From assembly GCF_027942865.1 (NCBI RefSeq), contig NC_134510.1, positions 11,622,743 to 11,686,742 of the forward strand: 64,000 bases of DNA. Direction: 5' to 3'. Position 1 is the first letter of the stretch. Every line of letters begins with the position of its first letter. Below the pieces are notes generated by a model. That model worked only from the letters and a program-made list of their open reading frames with translations, had not been told where the DNA came from and ran no database searches. The position numbers and the translations under genes were made by a program. Shown here piece after piece: positions 10,009 through 18,655 of the stretch. Origin of the DNA: Odontesthes bonariensis (Eukaryota; Chordata; Actinopteri; Atheriniformes; Atherinopsidae).

Positions 10009-13000
10009 ATGGTGGCTGAAGCGGAGGACATCACCTTCACACCAATAAAGGAAAACGCTGTTATCTGGAGAAGTGAAGACCAACGGTTTCTAAAGATCAT
10101 GACCTCAGCTCAAGGTCTGGGACGACCACAAACGGTACAGATAACATATGAGTCTATTTGCAGTGTCCAGCCAGGTTCAGATACTTTGAGACAAGAGATG
10201 TTACGACAAGTTCCAGAGTGTTTGTGGTCACAACATAGTACTGACATTGGTTTAGTAATGTCAGCCCAACCAGTGAAAGTTGAGCTCCGACCGGGAGCTA
10301 GACCTCCATGGAAGAACCAATACCCGCTAAAAGAGGAAGCGGTTCGCGGAATTTCATCACAAATTGAAGGACTACTAACAGTAAAGGTCGTGGCAATAAC
10401 CCAAAACCCACAAAGCAACACACCTTTGCTGCCAATAATGAAACCAGATAGTTCTTACCGCATGGTACATGATCTCAGAGCCGTAAATGAAGTCGTGACA
10501 GATTTCCCAGCAGAAGTACCGGACCCACATACCTTGCTGGCCCAAATCCCTCCAGAAGCGATATATTTCACGGTGTTGGACCTGTGTGGAGCCTTCTTTA
10601 GTGTTCCTCTTAGCATTGAATCCCAGGGCTTGTTTGGGTTCACATATCAGGGACAGTATTACAAATACCTGAGGCTTCCCATGGGATTTAAACACAGTCC
10701 TCACATCTTTAACAAAGTCCTGAAAGATGACCTGGAGGGCATAGGTCAGATATTGAAGAGTGTGGTGATTCAGTATGTGGACGACATCATCATCTGCTCT
10801 CCGGACATCGAGACTTGTCACAAAGATTCAGTCAAGCTATTGCAGGTTTTGGCACAAAAAGGCCACAAAGTTTCTCAAAAGAAGCTGCAATATGTTCAGG
10901 AGCAAGTGATCTACCTGGGACAATCTATAACCAAGGGTCATCGGAGAATTTCAGACAGTCATGTGGACGCTATTCAAAAGGCACCAAAGCCTAGGACGGT
11001 CAGAGAAATGATGACGTTCCTGGGAATGGCGGGATATTCTTCATCATGGATTGAGGACTATGCCAAACTGACAGGGCCATTGAGAGTCATGATCAAGGAC
11101 ACAGGAAGTGAACACCTTCATCACCACTTAACGTGGACGCCGGACGGCTGTCTGGCATTTGAAACACTGAAGCAGAAGTTACAGGAGGCACCAGCGCTGG
11201 CATTACCTGATTACTCAAAGAACTTCGTGTTATACGTGTCAACCTCAACAGGGGGTGGATTTGCATGCGCGGTTCTCTGTCAGCCTACAGGCACAGGAAC
11301 GAGTCCACAGCCCGTTGCCTATTACTCTACTGCTTTTTCAGAAGTGGAGCTGGGACTACCATTGTGCTACAGAGCCATGGTGGGGGTGTATTTGATGTAT
11401 GAAAAAGCAGCAGCAGTTACCATGGGTTACCCGGTGACGATCCTTACCCATCACAGTTTGCGGAATCTGTTAAATCACGGAAAGTATACTTTGACCATGT
11501 CCAGATTGAGAAACTACCACAGACTCCTGGAGCAGGAGGATGTTAGTCTAGCAAGATGTACTACCGTGAACCCGGCTGAAAGTCTCCCTACTCTTGAGGA
11601 TGGGGAGCCACACGATTGTGTGAAAGAAGCAGAGAGATACTCTAAGTTGAGATCGGATCTGCAAGCCCTACCATTACCAGAAGCAGATCTGGAACTTTGG
11701 ACCGATGGATCCTGTTATCGGGTAGGCAGTGAGTTGGTAGCAGGCTATGCGATAGTGAAGGCATGCGGAACGGATTTTGTCGTTGAGAAAGCTCAGTTGA
11801 TACCGCAACCGGTATCAGCACAGTTGGCGGAGCTTATTGGCCTGACTGAAGCTTGCCTGATGGCAGAAAACAAACGGGTTACGATCTACACAGACTCGGC
11901 ATATGCTCACAATGTATGTCATTTGTTTGGTGCGGTGTGGAAGAGCCGGGGATTTAAGAAAACGGACGGTTCTCCTATACACCACCATGAACAAATAATT
12001 AAACTGTTGCATGCTATGATGAAACCCAAAGCAATAGCAATAGCGAAGTGCGCGGCCCACAAAACAGATGCGTCGAGAGTTACGCAAGGTAACACAGCGG
12101 CAGATGAGGCAGCGAAAGCAGTCACAGGGGCGCACAAAACGGGTCAGATGTTCCTGGTCACCCATGAGGTGTACCTGGAAGAAAGAATCACACTTAAAGA
12201 TGTGATCTTAATGCAGGAAGCAGCCTCTGCAATGGACAAGCAGCTGTGGACTGAGAGGGGTGCCAGTCAAGACCCTACGGGTCTTTGGAGGAACCATGAG
12301 GGTTTGATGGTGGCGCCCCCAGATTTGTTAGGTCTGCTCATTCAGGAAGCACACGGGCAAGCCCATGTTGCAAGGGGGGAAGTCAGGAGGAAGATCACAC
12401 AAGAGTACGGTTTTTGGGCACCGTACTTGCTCGAACAGGCGGATCACGTCATCGGAAGATGTGCCATTTGTTTGAAAAATAATGTGAGGAGAGGTATGAC
12501 AATTCTTCCAGGGTACATTCCGACTCCAAAAGGCCCTATGCGGGAGTTGGTCATGGATTTTGTTGACATGATAAAACCAGTGGACGGCAAAAGGTACATG
12601 TTGGTGGTAGTGGACAGGTTCTCACGATGGCCAGAGGCCTGCCCAACTAGGCAAAAAGACGCTCAATCTGTCGCTAAGTTCCTGTGTCGTGAAGTCATAC
12701 CCAGATGGGGGCTTCCAGATAGAATATCATCAGATAACGGGCGAGAATTTGTTGAGAAATCTGTAAAACTGATCCTACAGAAACTAGGAATCAAGCAACG
12801 TCTTGGAGCAGTTTATCACCCACAGAGCCAAGGCATATGTGAGAAAATGAACGGCGTGTTGAAAAACCGTCTTGTAAAAATCTGTCAACATACGGGACTG
12901 AATTGGGTGGCAGCGCTTCCACTTGCTCTAATGGCATGCCGTTCAGGCGCACTTCGCGATTTGCAAATGACACCACACGAGTTGGTGACGGGCAGACGAA

Positions 13001-13707
13001 TGCCCACGCCCTTTTTGCGAACAAACGGGAAAGGTCCAAGTTTGTCTCTGTTGGAAGATGAAATGAAGACATACGTTAAGTATATGGTTACTTTACATAG
13101 GAACATATCCACGTATGTCATTGACAGGCAAAAACAGGACCACGAGCAGGAGAAGCTTGCAGAGCAAAAGAGAGACATTTTGCAGCCAGGGGACAAAGTG
13201 TTTGTGAAGGTCTTTAGGAGAAAGTGGTTTAACGCACGCCGGGAAGGACCATTTGAAGTTGTGCGCAGCACAGGGACAGCGGTCCAAGTAAAAGGGTCTC
13301 CCACGTGGTACCACCTGTCACACTGTGTCAAGGCAGCAAAAGAAGAAGAGACTCAAACGGAAGGTACGCAAGACAAAAGGTCCAACGGAGGGAGCACGGA
13401 CAGATTCAAAACACCCGAGAATGCTCAAGATCAAGGTCCAAGAGAAGAGACTGATAATGTTGCAAACAGCTATGATCCTGCTGTACCTGTTCCTGATGAC
13501 ACCGACCGGGGCCCACCAATACAAAGATTTGGGGTCATCGATTTGCAACACGTGCCAGAGATCACGGGGGGCTCTTCTCCAGACAGCAATCCAACAAAGA
13601 TCAAAGAGAACAACAATGACGCTTCAAGAAGTGGCACAGAGTCAGCCGTACCAAGGAGGCCAAAGTCCTTCCGCAGAACGACCAAACCCGAGAGATACGG
13701 CGATTAA
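10009..13707 (+). CDS. pol: ERV Pol: reverse transcriptase, RNase H, integrase
   Basis: 1232 codons from the first ATG; the frame is open from 9967. Domains in order: RT with Y256-V-D-D259; RNase H with D566, E608, D629 and D699; integrase zinc finger H782-x3-H786 and C818-x2-C821; catalytic core D850, D909, E945 with exactly 35 residues between the last two (DD35E); and a C-terminal GPF motif starting at G1080, typical of gamma-type integrases. The last ~130 codons (13325-13707) overlap the env-position ORF in another frame. No stop interrupts it. It is offset by one base relative to pro, either a small indel in this copy or an unusual recoding site. Confidence 0.93.
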   Translation: MVAEAEDITFTPIKENAVIWRSEDQRFLKIMTSAQGLGRPQTVQITYESICSVQPGSDTLRQEMLRQVPECLWSQHSTDIGLVMSAQPVKVELRPGARPPWKNQYPLKEEAVRGISSQIEGLLTVKVVAITQNPQSNTPLLPIMKPDSSYRMVHDLRAVNEVVTDFPAEVPDPHTLLAQIPPEAIYFTVLDLCGAFFSVPLSIESQGLFGFTYQGQYYKYLRLPMGFKHSPHIFNKVLKDDLEGIGQILKSVVIQYVDDIIICSPDIETCHKDSVKLLQVLAQKGHKVSQKKLQYVQEQVIYLGQSITKGHRRISDSHVDAIQKAPKPRTVREMMTFLGMAGYSSSWIEDYAKLTGPLRVMIKDTGSEHLHHHLTWTPDGCLAFETLKQKLQEAPALALPDYSKNFVLYVSTSTGGGFACAVLCQPTGTGTSPQPVAYYSTAFSEVELGLPLCYRAMVGVYLMYEKAAAVTMGYPVTILTHHSLRNLLNHGKYTLTMSRLRNYHRLLEQEDVSLARCTTVNPAESLPTLEDGEPHDCVKEAERYSKLRSDLQALPLPEADLELWTDGSCYRVGSELVAGYAIVKACGTDFVVEKAQLIPQPVSAQLAELIGLTEACLMAENKRVTIYTDSAYAHNVCHLFGAVWKSRGFKKTDGSPIHHHEQIIKLLHAMMKPKAIAIAKCAAHKTDASRVTQGNTAADEAAKAVTGAHKTGQMFLVTHEVYLEERITLKDVILMQEAASAMDKQLWTERGASQDPTGLWRNHEGLMVAPPDLLGLLIQEAHGQAHVARGEVRRKITQEYGFWAPYLLEQADHVIGRCAICLKNNVRRGMTILPGYIPTPKGPMRELVMDFVDMIKPVDGKRYMLVVVDRFSRWPEACPTRQKDAQSVAKFLCREVIPRWGLPDRISSDNGREFVEKSVKLILQKLGIKQRLGAVYHPQSQGICEKMNGVLKNRLVKICQHTGLNWVAALPLALMACRSGALRDLQMTPHELVTGRRMPTPFLRTNGKGPSLSLLEDEMKTYVKYMVTLHRNISTYVIDRQKQDHEQEKLAEQKRDILQPGDKVFVKVFRRKWFNARREGPFEVVRSTGTAVQVKGSPTWYHLSHCVKAAKEEETQTEGTQDKRSNGGSTDRFKTPENAQDQGPREETDNVANSYDPAVPVPDDTDRGPPIQRFGVIDLQHVPEITGGSSPDSNPTKIKENNNDASRSGTESAVPRRPKSFRRTTKPERYGD

Positions 13708-14827
13708 GGTGATAGTGTCCGAAGGTCAGTCGGCCCTGCTTCCATGCGAGTGCAAAGTGATGGACGTGGGAGGACCCCATCTACCACAGTGGAAAGACAA
13801 CTACGGAAAACTGATAACCTACTCAAATGTCACCATCAACGCACCACCAAAGTATGTACTGGTTAATGAGGCAAGGAGGGTGAAACAAGAAGGAGACTGT
13901 AGTCTTTTTGTGCGACATGTTCAAAAAAGGGATCAAGGAATGTATACGTGTATATATTTTGGGTCCCCAACCCAGGGGAAAGAAGGGCGTAATAGAGCTG
14001 AGCCTGAAGTCAAATATGTGAGGTTAAGGTTAAGAAATGGAGGGGCGGAAACAAAGACGATGATTCCTGAAGCAATGCCCGTCTCAACACAACTCCCTCC
14101 ACTCGTACACACGTCCAAAGGGGAAATAACAGAACCGGCAAACACTGGTATTGCTCGGGGGACTGTAGCAAAAATTAACACCGCCTCCAATAACAATAAT
14201 AGGATAGGGAATACCATAGCAAAATCTGCTCCGCCAACAAGCGTGGTGGAGAAAAAGGGGGTACCATCGGACACCATTCACCACGTCAATAGGAAATTAG
14301 ACAAAGAGACACTAGATTTTGAACAGCAAGAAAATGACGCAGCTGCGGACGAACAGACAACTTATAGAAGAGAAAATAAATGGAGGGCGTTTGGGTTTGA
14401 TTCTTCGGTATTGCAGATTACTGACCCATGGGCTAATAAGAACATGTGGTTCCAACAACTGACTCATTCCGTACGGCGAGCTACACTTGATAACTGCCCC
14501 TGCTTTGTAAAGGTTCCAGCACCAAACACATGGCCGTCAATTTTGGAGACAATACCTGAGCCACTTAGTCCCTTGTGTCAGGAGTATGCGTTATCTTGGT
14601 TGTTATATAATCAACGAGCACCAACGGATAGGTGGTTGGCTCTGTCCAAACATCTATTTACACCCCAAAAGGAATGTATATGGTTAAGTGATTTGCCATA
14701 TCTTAATTTACAAGATCAACAGGAGAGGGGGGCAGCAGCAAGGCCTGATCCAATGGAAGTAGTGGCCGTTAAGGCCAAAGCTTGTTTTTGTTCAAACGAC
14801 ACTCACTCGCTGAGGGGATGTTCGTAG
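13325..14827 (+). CDS. env: env-position ORF: signal peptide, Ig V-set-like domain and SU-like region
   Basis: 500 codons from the first ATG, overlapping pol by 383 nt. The functional start is more likely M33 or M45, because residues 44-58 are a hydrophobic signal-peptide core. Residues ~127-215 look like an immunoglobulin V-set domain: C141 (in LLPCEC), W156, then D203-x-G-x-Y-x-C209, with 67 residues between the cysteines. A Ser/Thr/Asn-rich linker follows. From ~365 to the end the sequence resembles a fish ERV surface subunit (NMW motif, C391-P-C393, several Cys). N168-V-T is a possible glycosylation site. It stops at TAG 14825-14827 with no fusion peptide, CX6CC or membrane anchor. The Ig call is from motif reading only. 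The alternative is an SU N-domain that mimics an Ig fold. Confidence 0.75.
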   Translation: MSRQQKKKRLKRKVRKTKGPTEGARTDSKHPRMLKIKVQEKRLIMLQTAMILLYLFLMTPTGAHQYKDLGSSICNTCQRSRGALLQTAIQQRSKRTTMTLQEVAQSQPYQGGQSPSAERPNPRDTAIKVIVSEGQSALLPCECKVMDVGGPHLPQWKDNYGKLITYSNVTINAPPKYVLVNEARRVKQEGDCSLFVRHVQKRDQGMYTCIYFGSPTQGKEGRNRAEPEVKYVRLRLRNGGAETKTMIPEAMPVSTQLPPLVHTSKGEITEPANTGIARGTVAKINTASNNNNRIGNTIAKSAPPTSVVEKKGVPSDTIHHVNRKLDKETLDFEQQENDAAADEQTTYRRENKWRAFGFDSSVLQITDPWANKNMWFQQLTHSVRRATLDNCPCFVKVPAPNTWPSILETIPEPLSPLCQEYALSWLLYNQRAPTDRWLALSKHLFTPQKECIWLSDLPYLNLQDQQERGAAARPDPMEVVAVKAKACFCSNDTHSLRGCS

Positions 14828-15018
14828 GAATATCAGAGTGCGATAGCTATAAGATGCAAGTCAGAAGAGAAACAAACAACAAGATTGAAGGCCAGACAAG
14901 GGTAACTTTCCATGCCCCGGATAACTCAGGACGGGATGATGAAAACGGACTGTGGGACCCTGGACAGGAGAATACGATAAAGAAAAATGGACGTTGGATA
15001 ACAAAAGATGGAAACTAA
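14828..15018 (+). pseudogene. probable out-of-frame continuation of the SU-like region
   Basis: A different frame is open across the env stop (from ATG 14782) and ends at 15016-15018. Its beginning overlaps the cysteine-rich end of the env-position ORF. Downstream it has one further Cys and polar sequence compatible with SU. This suggests that either a frameshift or a natural stop ends the protein at 14827. The joined product is not written out here. Confidence 0.4.
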
Positions 15019-15829
15019 GCTACACGGCTACTCCACTGCAAATGCATTGATATTTTTCAGTAGTACTAGCTTGTTTAAACTCTAGAATTGTGTGGATTGA
15101 GTTATAATCATGAAAATGTAATCGTTGCTGTTATAATCTTGGTTGCTGTTATTAACCATTTCAATCTGCATTGTATGCCATAATGGAGTGTGAACTTATA
15201 TGTTACTTGTGATATTGTTGTCATTATGCTGTGATATAGCCTATTCTCTGTAATACAGTAGGAGCCACGCTTTGTGGACATAATAGGACGAAATTGGACC
15301 AAATTGAACATAAAGGTCCTGAAATTAGACGTTAAGGGTAAAGGTAATTGTTAATACGAAACAGGGATTGCTTGCTTAGATTGGCACCAGAGTGACATTC
15401 CCTTAGGTCATCCAATCTTTTTCCCCACTTTTTAGGAAGGGTGGTTTTTTATCGACTGGATGACAACTGACCTGCAGGTTCCCCACAGAGACACACAGAT
15501 TGTATGGGAGAGCAGGACATGAATGTTTAGTCATGTCAGGAGACTGATGAGCTGTGTGACTGGAGGGAGACCGGTAGGCTGGTTTACTGTAGCCGAATTT
15601 GGACTAATTATATCATAGATTTAACTTACCTAGTCTAAAATAGTTAAAATAATGTGCGCATAGACACGTAAATAGGAGTTGAACTAATCAGTTGACTCAG
15701 AAATTGAGGGCTTATGATATATTAAGAGATTGGGCAATCAATAATGTCGAACAAGTGAGGTCTTTGTTGATGCCGATTCATGGGTTTGATCATGTACCAT
15801 GACAAATATTGTAGAGGCCATTTTGTGTT
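15019..15829 (+). other. ERV 3' region where a TM subunit would be expected; none recognised
   Basis: AT-rich and stop-dense in all plus frames. The only coding-like trace is a 34-codon open stretch at 15079-15183 with a ~12-residue hydrophobic run (VIVAVIILVAVI), which might be the remnant of a membrane anchor. No fusion peptide, immunosuppressive-type segment or CX6CC motif was seen. Confidence 0.5.
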
Positions 15830-15860
15830 TCGGGACTATAAGTAGTCCCGAAGGGGGGAA
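15830..15860 (+). promoter_or_regulatory. hairpin plus polypurine tract before the 3' LTR
   Basis: TCGGGACTA (15830-15838) and TAGTCCCGA (15843-15851) form a perfect 9-bp stem with a 4-nt loop. The polypurine tract AAGGGGGGAA (15851-15860) abuts the 3' LTR, as expected for the plus-strand primer. The hairpin overlaps the first base of the tract. Confidence 0.8.
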
Positions 15861-16348
15861 TGAAGTGTATGGACCCACAGGCAAAATGGGGCCTAAAGGC
15901 ACATGAGGAAATCTGAACTGAGTTCATTGAGTCCACAGACAAAATGGACGAACCAGAGTTTAATGAGTCCACAGCTGGTTAATTTCAAGACGCCTTCGCA
16001 CGTCTCCGTGCAAGACACTGAGATACACTGAAAAACAAGCTCTTAAATAGTTTTACCCAAATAAGGTAGATTTGATATGGGACCGTACAGTCAGACCATA
16101 TCTTTTGGCTTTACGCCTGGACCAGTGGCCTCGAATCTTCTTTAAAAGTAAGGGACTTTCTCTCCCCAAGAGAGAGTTTTTCGATTTGACCACAGGCTCT
16201 CCCGGGAAATGCATTTTCTGTAACTGAGACGGACCTGATGACAGAAATAAAGATTTCTTTTGTTCGACTACGTCCGTTTCAGCAGCTTTCTTCATCACTC
16301 ATTTTTTACACCGGTTTTTGAAGACGACCTCTCTCAGAATTTACTACA
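15861..16348 (+). repeat. 3' LTR of the ERV
   Basis: 488 bp, identical to the 5' LTR except for A at 15901 where the 5' LTR has G (3869), as far as I can compare by eye. The poly(A) signal AATAAA is at 16246-16251. It is followed by the second copy of the CCAG target duplication at 16349-16352. Confidence 0.95.
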
Positions 16349-16572
16349 CCAGCTTCTGATCCAGGATGAGGACGTCTGACAACTCCCGCAGACCCTGCAG
16401 GGACCGGAGTAATGCGAAGAATGCCTAGAGAGTCTGCGGATTCCAAACGGCGGCGTTTAGGCTTATTGTGTATATTGTAGGCTACAGCATTGTGTGTGTA
16501 TATAGTTTTCAATTCTTTATTATCAATATGGTTCTTATTACAATGTAAGCTATGTACATTGTGTGGTGTGGC

Positions 16573-16578
16573 AATAAA
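16573..16578 (+). terminator. poly(A) signal of the element-T gene
   Basis: AATAAA in the last T exon, downstream of the provirus insertion point and followed by an A-rich run. Its position fits transcript termination for the plus-strand T gene. Confidence 0.5.
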
Positions 16579-16861
16579 AGCGGTTTAAAAAAAAAAGTTT
16601 CCTTTTTCATTTCCTCAATAGATTAACGTCATTCATGCCTGCATTAGCCTAGTCATAGTGCAGCTTATAAGAATGACGTGAATATATGAAGTACACAAAC
16701 ATCCCAGGAATATTAGTAATCATAATCACAATTATTAATCATATGCATATATGCATATATTAACCTTATTGGCCAATGGGCGGTCAGCTTTACAGGAGCT
16801 TTTTATGTAATCACGTGCCTTTTTCGTCCAATACCAGCGAGGCCAGTGAGAGGTCCAGGCA

Positions 16862-16912
16862 CTCTCACAGCGGGGTGCTAATCGCTGAGCCATTAGCACC
16901 CCGCTGTGAGAG
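16862..16912. repeat. perfect 21-bp inverted repeat (9-nt loop) near the right end of T
   Basis: Arms 16862-16882 and 16892-16912 are exact reverse complements (CTCTCACAGCGGGG...), with a 9-nt loop. The same arms occur in T copy 2 at 51620-51670. One loop base differs between the copies while both arms are intact, which suggests that the hairpin is structurally conserved. Confidence 0.95.
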
Positions 16913-17399
16913 CCCGCCGCGAGTCGGGTTCGTTTCCGACGATTTTCTCGCTCAACAAACTTAAAGTTTGTCTGCCTGCAAGCGCCCAGGTGCGTCCGAA
17001 AATTAGGCAAATTCGCGGATGTTCACTGCCGTCCACAGTGACACAAATCCCTCTTTTCGTGCAGTGATGCCTACTATTTGTTTGCCTCAGGAGCCCTGTT
17101 AAACAACAGCCAAGACACTTGTTGCATGAGAATCTTCTGACCACAGCTCAACAAGCTGTGTTGTCACAACCTTCTACAGTGCTTTGGGCAGGACAGAATC
17201 ATTAGCAAAAGGAACATTGTTGATTATAAGGTCTTGGTTTGCACTTAACACCCTAGTAAACGGGAAAGGGCTTTTGACCGAAGCAACCTGGCCTCATGTT
17301 AGGCTATTTGAAGGGGGCTATTGACATTTAGGCCGAAGATGGGTGAGAGTATCAAAACAATCATCACTTGGTGGCAGGCAGCTGATAAAAGACCGAGCT

Positions 17400-17471
17400 C
17401 TCCCCGTCGGAGAATCGAACCCCGATCTTCCGCGTGACAGGTAGTGATACTGTCCATTATACTAACGAGGA
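17400..17471 (-). tRNA. tRNA-Asp (anticodon GTC)
   Basis: A 72-nt cloverleaf with 5' end TCCTCGT, anticodon GTC and B-box GGTTCGATTCT. It is divergent from the tRNA-Leu at 17722. The acceptor pairs well, better than in the 825-896 copy. Confidence 0.9.
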
Positions 17472-17721
17472 ATTTCTTTGTGACTGACACAGTCGTCAGA
17501 TGAAAAGACAACTATCGCCAAGGAGTGAAATAAGATTTTCGTGTCCCGTTTCAAGGTGCAGGAAAATTGCTATCACAGTCCCATCACTCAGAAGGAGAGT
17601 CTTCCATGAAGCTTCATGCCTCGTCAATATTCCCCTTCAACACGAACACAACGCAGACCCACATATTCGCTGGAATGATGCCTGGGCCCGCCGACAGTGT
17701 CGTCAAATATACCTTTTAGTA

Positions 17722-17804
17722 GTCAGGATGGCCGAGCGGTCTAAGGCGCTGCGTTCAGGTCGCAGTCTCCCCTGGAGGCGTGGGTTCCAATCCCACTTCT
17801 GACA
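17722..17804 (+). tRNA. tRNA-Leu (anticodon CAG)
   Basis: An 83-nt gene. The anticodon loop TTCAGGT gives CAG, unlike the AAG copies at the left edge of the window. The T-loop reads TTCCAAT where the other copies have TTCAAAT. A TTTT run about 25 nt downstream can terminate transcription. Confidence 0.9.
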
Positions 17805-18297
17805 TTGCAGACTTCTCCTAGAGGACCATTTTCTCTGGCAAGGCAAATCAAGTTTACTCCTTGCTTAGCAATACCATGTCGTATTGCTATTCTGCCACTG
17901 CATCATCTAGTTTAAAGATTATTGTGGCCGCTTTACCTCCGAAGAGTTCTTGCTTCCAAATGCTATGCCTACTATTTGTTTGCCTCAGGAGCCCTGTTAA
18001 ACAACAGCCAAGACACTTGTTGCATGAGAATCTTCTGACCACAGCTCAACAAGCTGTGTTGTCACAACCTTCTACAGTGCTTTGGGCAGGACAGAATCAT
18101 TAGCAAAAGGAACATTGTTGATTATAAGGTCTTGGTTTGCACTTAACACCATAGTAAATGGGAAAGGGCTTTTGACCGAAGCAACCTGGCCTCATGTTAG
18201 GCTATTTGAAGGGGGCTATTGACATTTAGGCCGAAGATGGGTGAGATTATCAAAACAATTATCACTTGGTGGCAGGCAGCTGATAAAAGACCAAGCT

Positions 18298-18369
18298 CTC
18301 CCCGTCGGAGAATCGAACCCCGATCTTCCGCGTGACAGGCAGTGATACTGTCCATTATACTAATGAGGA
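18298..18369 (-). tRNA. tRNA-Asp (anticodon GTC)
   Basis: A 72-nt cloverleaf one unit downstream of 17400-17471. The 5' end is TCCTCAT rather than TCCTCGT. Anticodon GTC and the B-box are intact. Confidence 0.88.
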
Positions 18370-18619
18370 ATTTCTGAGTGACTGACACAGTGGTCAGATG
18401 AAAAGACAACTATCGCCAAGGAGTGAAATAAGATTTTCGTGTCCCGTTTCAAGGTGCAGGAAAATTGCTATCACAGTCCCGTCACTCAGAAGGAGAGTCT
18501 TCCATGAAGCTGCATGCCTCGTCAATATTCCCCTTCAACACGAAGACAACGCAGACCCACATATTCGCTGGAATGATGCCTGGGCCCGCCGACAGTGTCG
18601 TCAAATATTCCTTTTAGTA

Positions 18620-18655
18620 GTCAGGATGGCCGAGCGGTCTAAGGCGCTGCGTTAA
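18620..18655 (+). pseudogene. 5' half of tRNA-Leu(AAG), cut at TTAA in the anticodon loop
   Basis: 36 nt match tRNA-Leu from its first base through GCGTTAA, where the sequence switches to unrelated DNA (AGGCCTAAGG...). The surviving loop bases TTAA indicate that the parental gene was the AAG isoacceptor. The break at a TTAA tetranucleotide fits insertion of a TTAA-specific transposon. No 3' half is found nearby. Confidence 0.85.

Larger units (their letters stand above)
3829..16348 (+). mobile_element. full-length young endogenous retrovirus, gammaretrovirus/epsilonretrovirus-like
   Basis: A 12.5 kb provirus with two 488-bp LTRs starting TG and ending CA. It has a primer-binding-site position, a long leader, gag, pro, pol, an env-position ORF, a polypurine tract and a 4-bp target duplication CCAG at 3825-3828 and 16349-16352. 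T copy 2 (near 52185-52205, reverse strand) carries the same host sequence with CCAG once, so it is the empty site. LTRs differ by one base that I can see (3869 G against 15901 A), indicating recent integration. The gag-pro UAG, CCHC knuckle, YVDD and integrase GPF tail fit the gamma/epsilon side of Retroviridae. The env position is unusual (see its entry). Confidence 0.93.
1713..17066 (+). mobile_element. DNA element T, copy 1 (interrupted by a provirus)
   Basis: The ends form 25-bp terminal inverted repeats with one mismatch (1713-1737 beginning CACTGCATGAAAAG; 17042-17066 ending CTTTTCGTGCAGTG). Without the provirus the element is about 2.83 kb. A second copy lies inverted at 51466-54050. 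It carries a plus-strand multi-exon gene, a poly(A) signal and a 21-bp-arm palindrome near the right end. The two flanks come from different, oppositely oriented parts of the tDNA unit, so no clean target duplication can be read. The superfamily is not recognised: CA...TG ends would fit a hAT-like non-autonomous element, but no transposase is seen. Confidence 0.75.
17067..18655. repeat. tDNA array in opposite polarity (Asp-minus / Leu-plus)
   Basis: The same ~898 bp unit as at 1-1712 but reverse-complemented. It begins within the Leu-Asp 3' spacer (ATGCCTACTATTTG) directly after element T. It holds one full unit and a second whose tRNA-Leu breaks off at 18655. Confidence 0.9.

Noticed and set aside
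10110-13551. Minus-strand ORFs of 60-148 codons opposite pol and env
   Set aside because: Shadow frames of a strongly coding strand.
16850-17066. Element T as a Helitron because of its 3' hairpin
   Set aside because: T has clear terminal inverted repeats and no TC...CTRR ends, and the hairpin is ~150 bp from the end.
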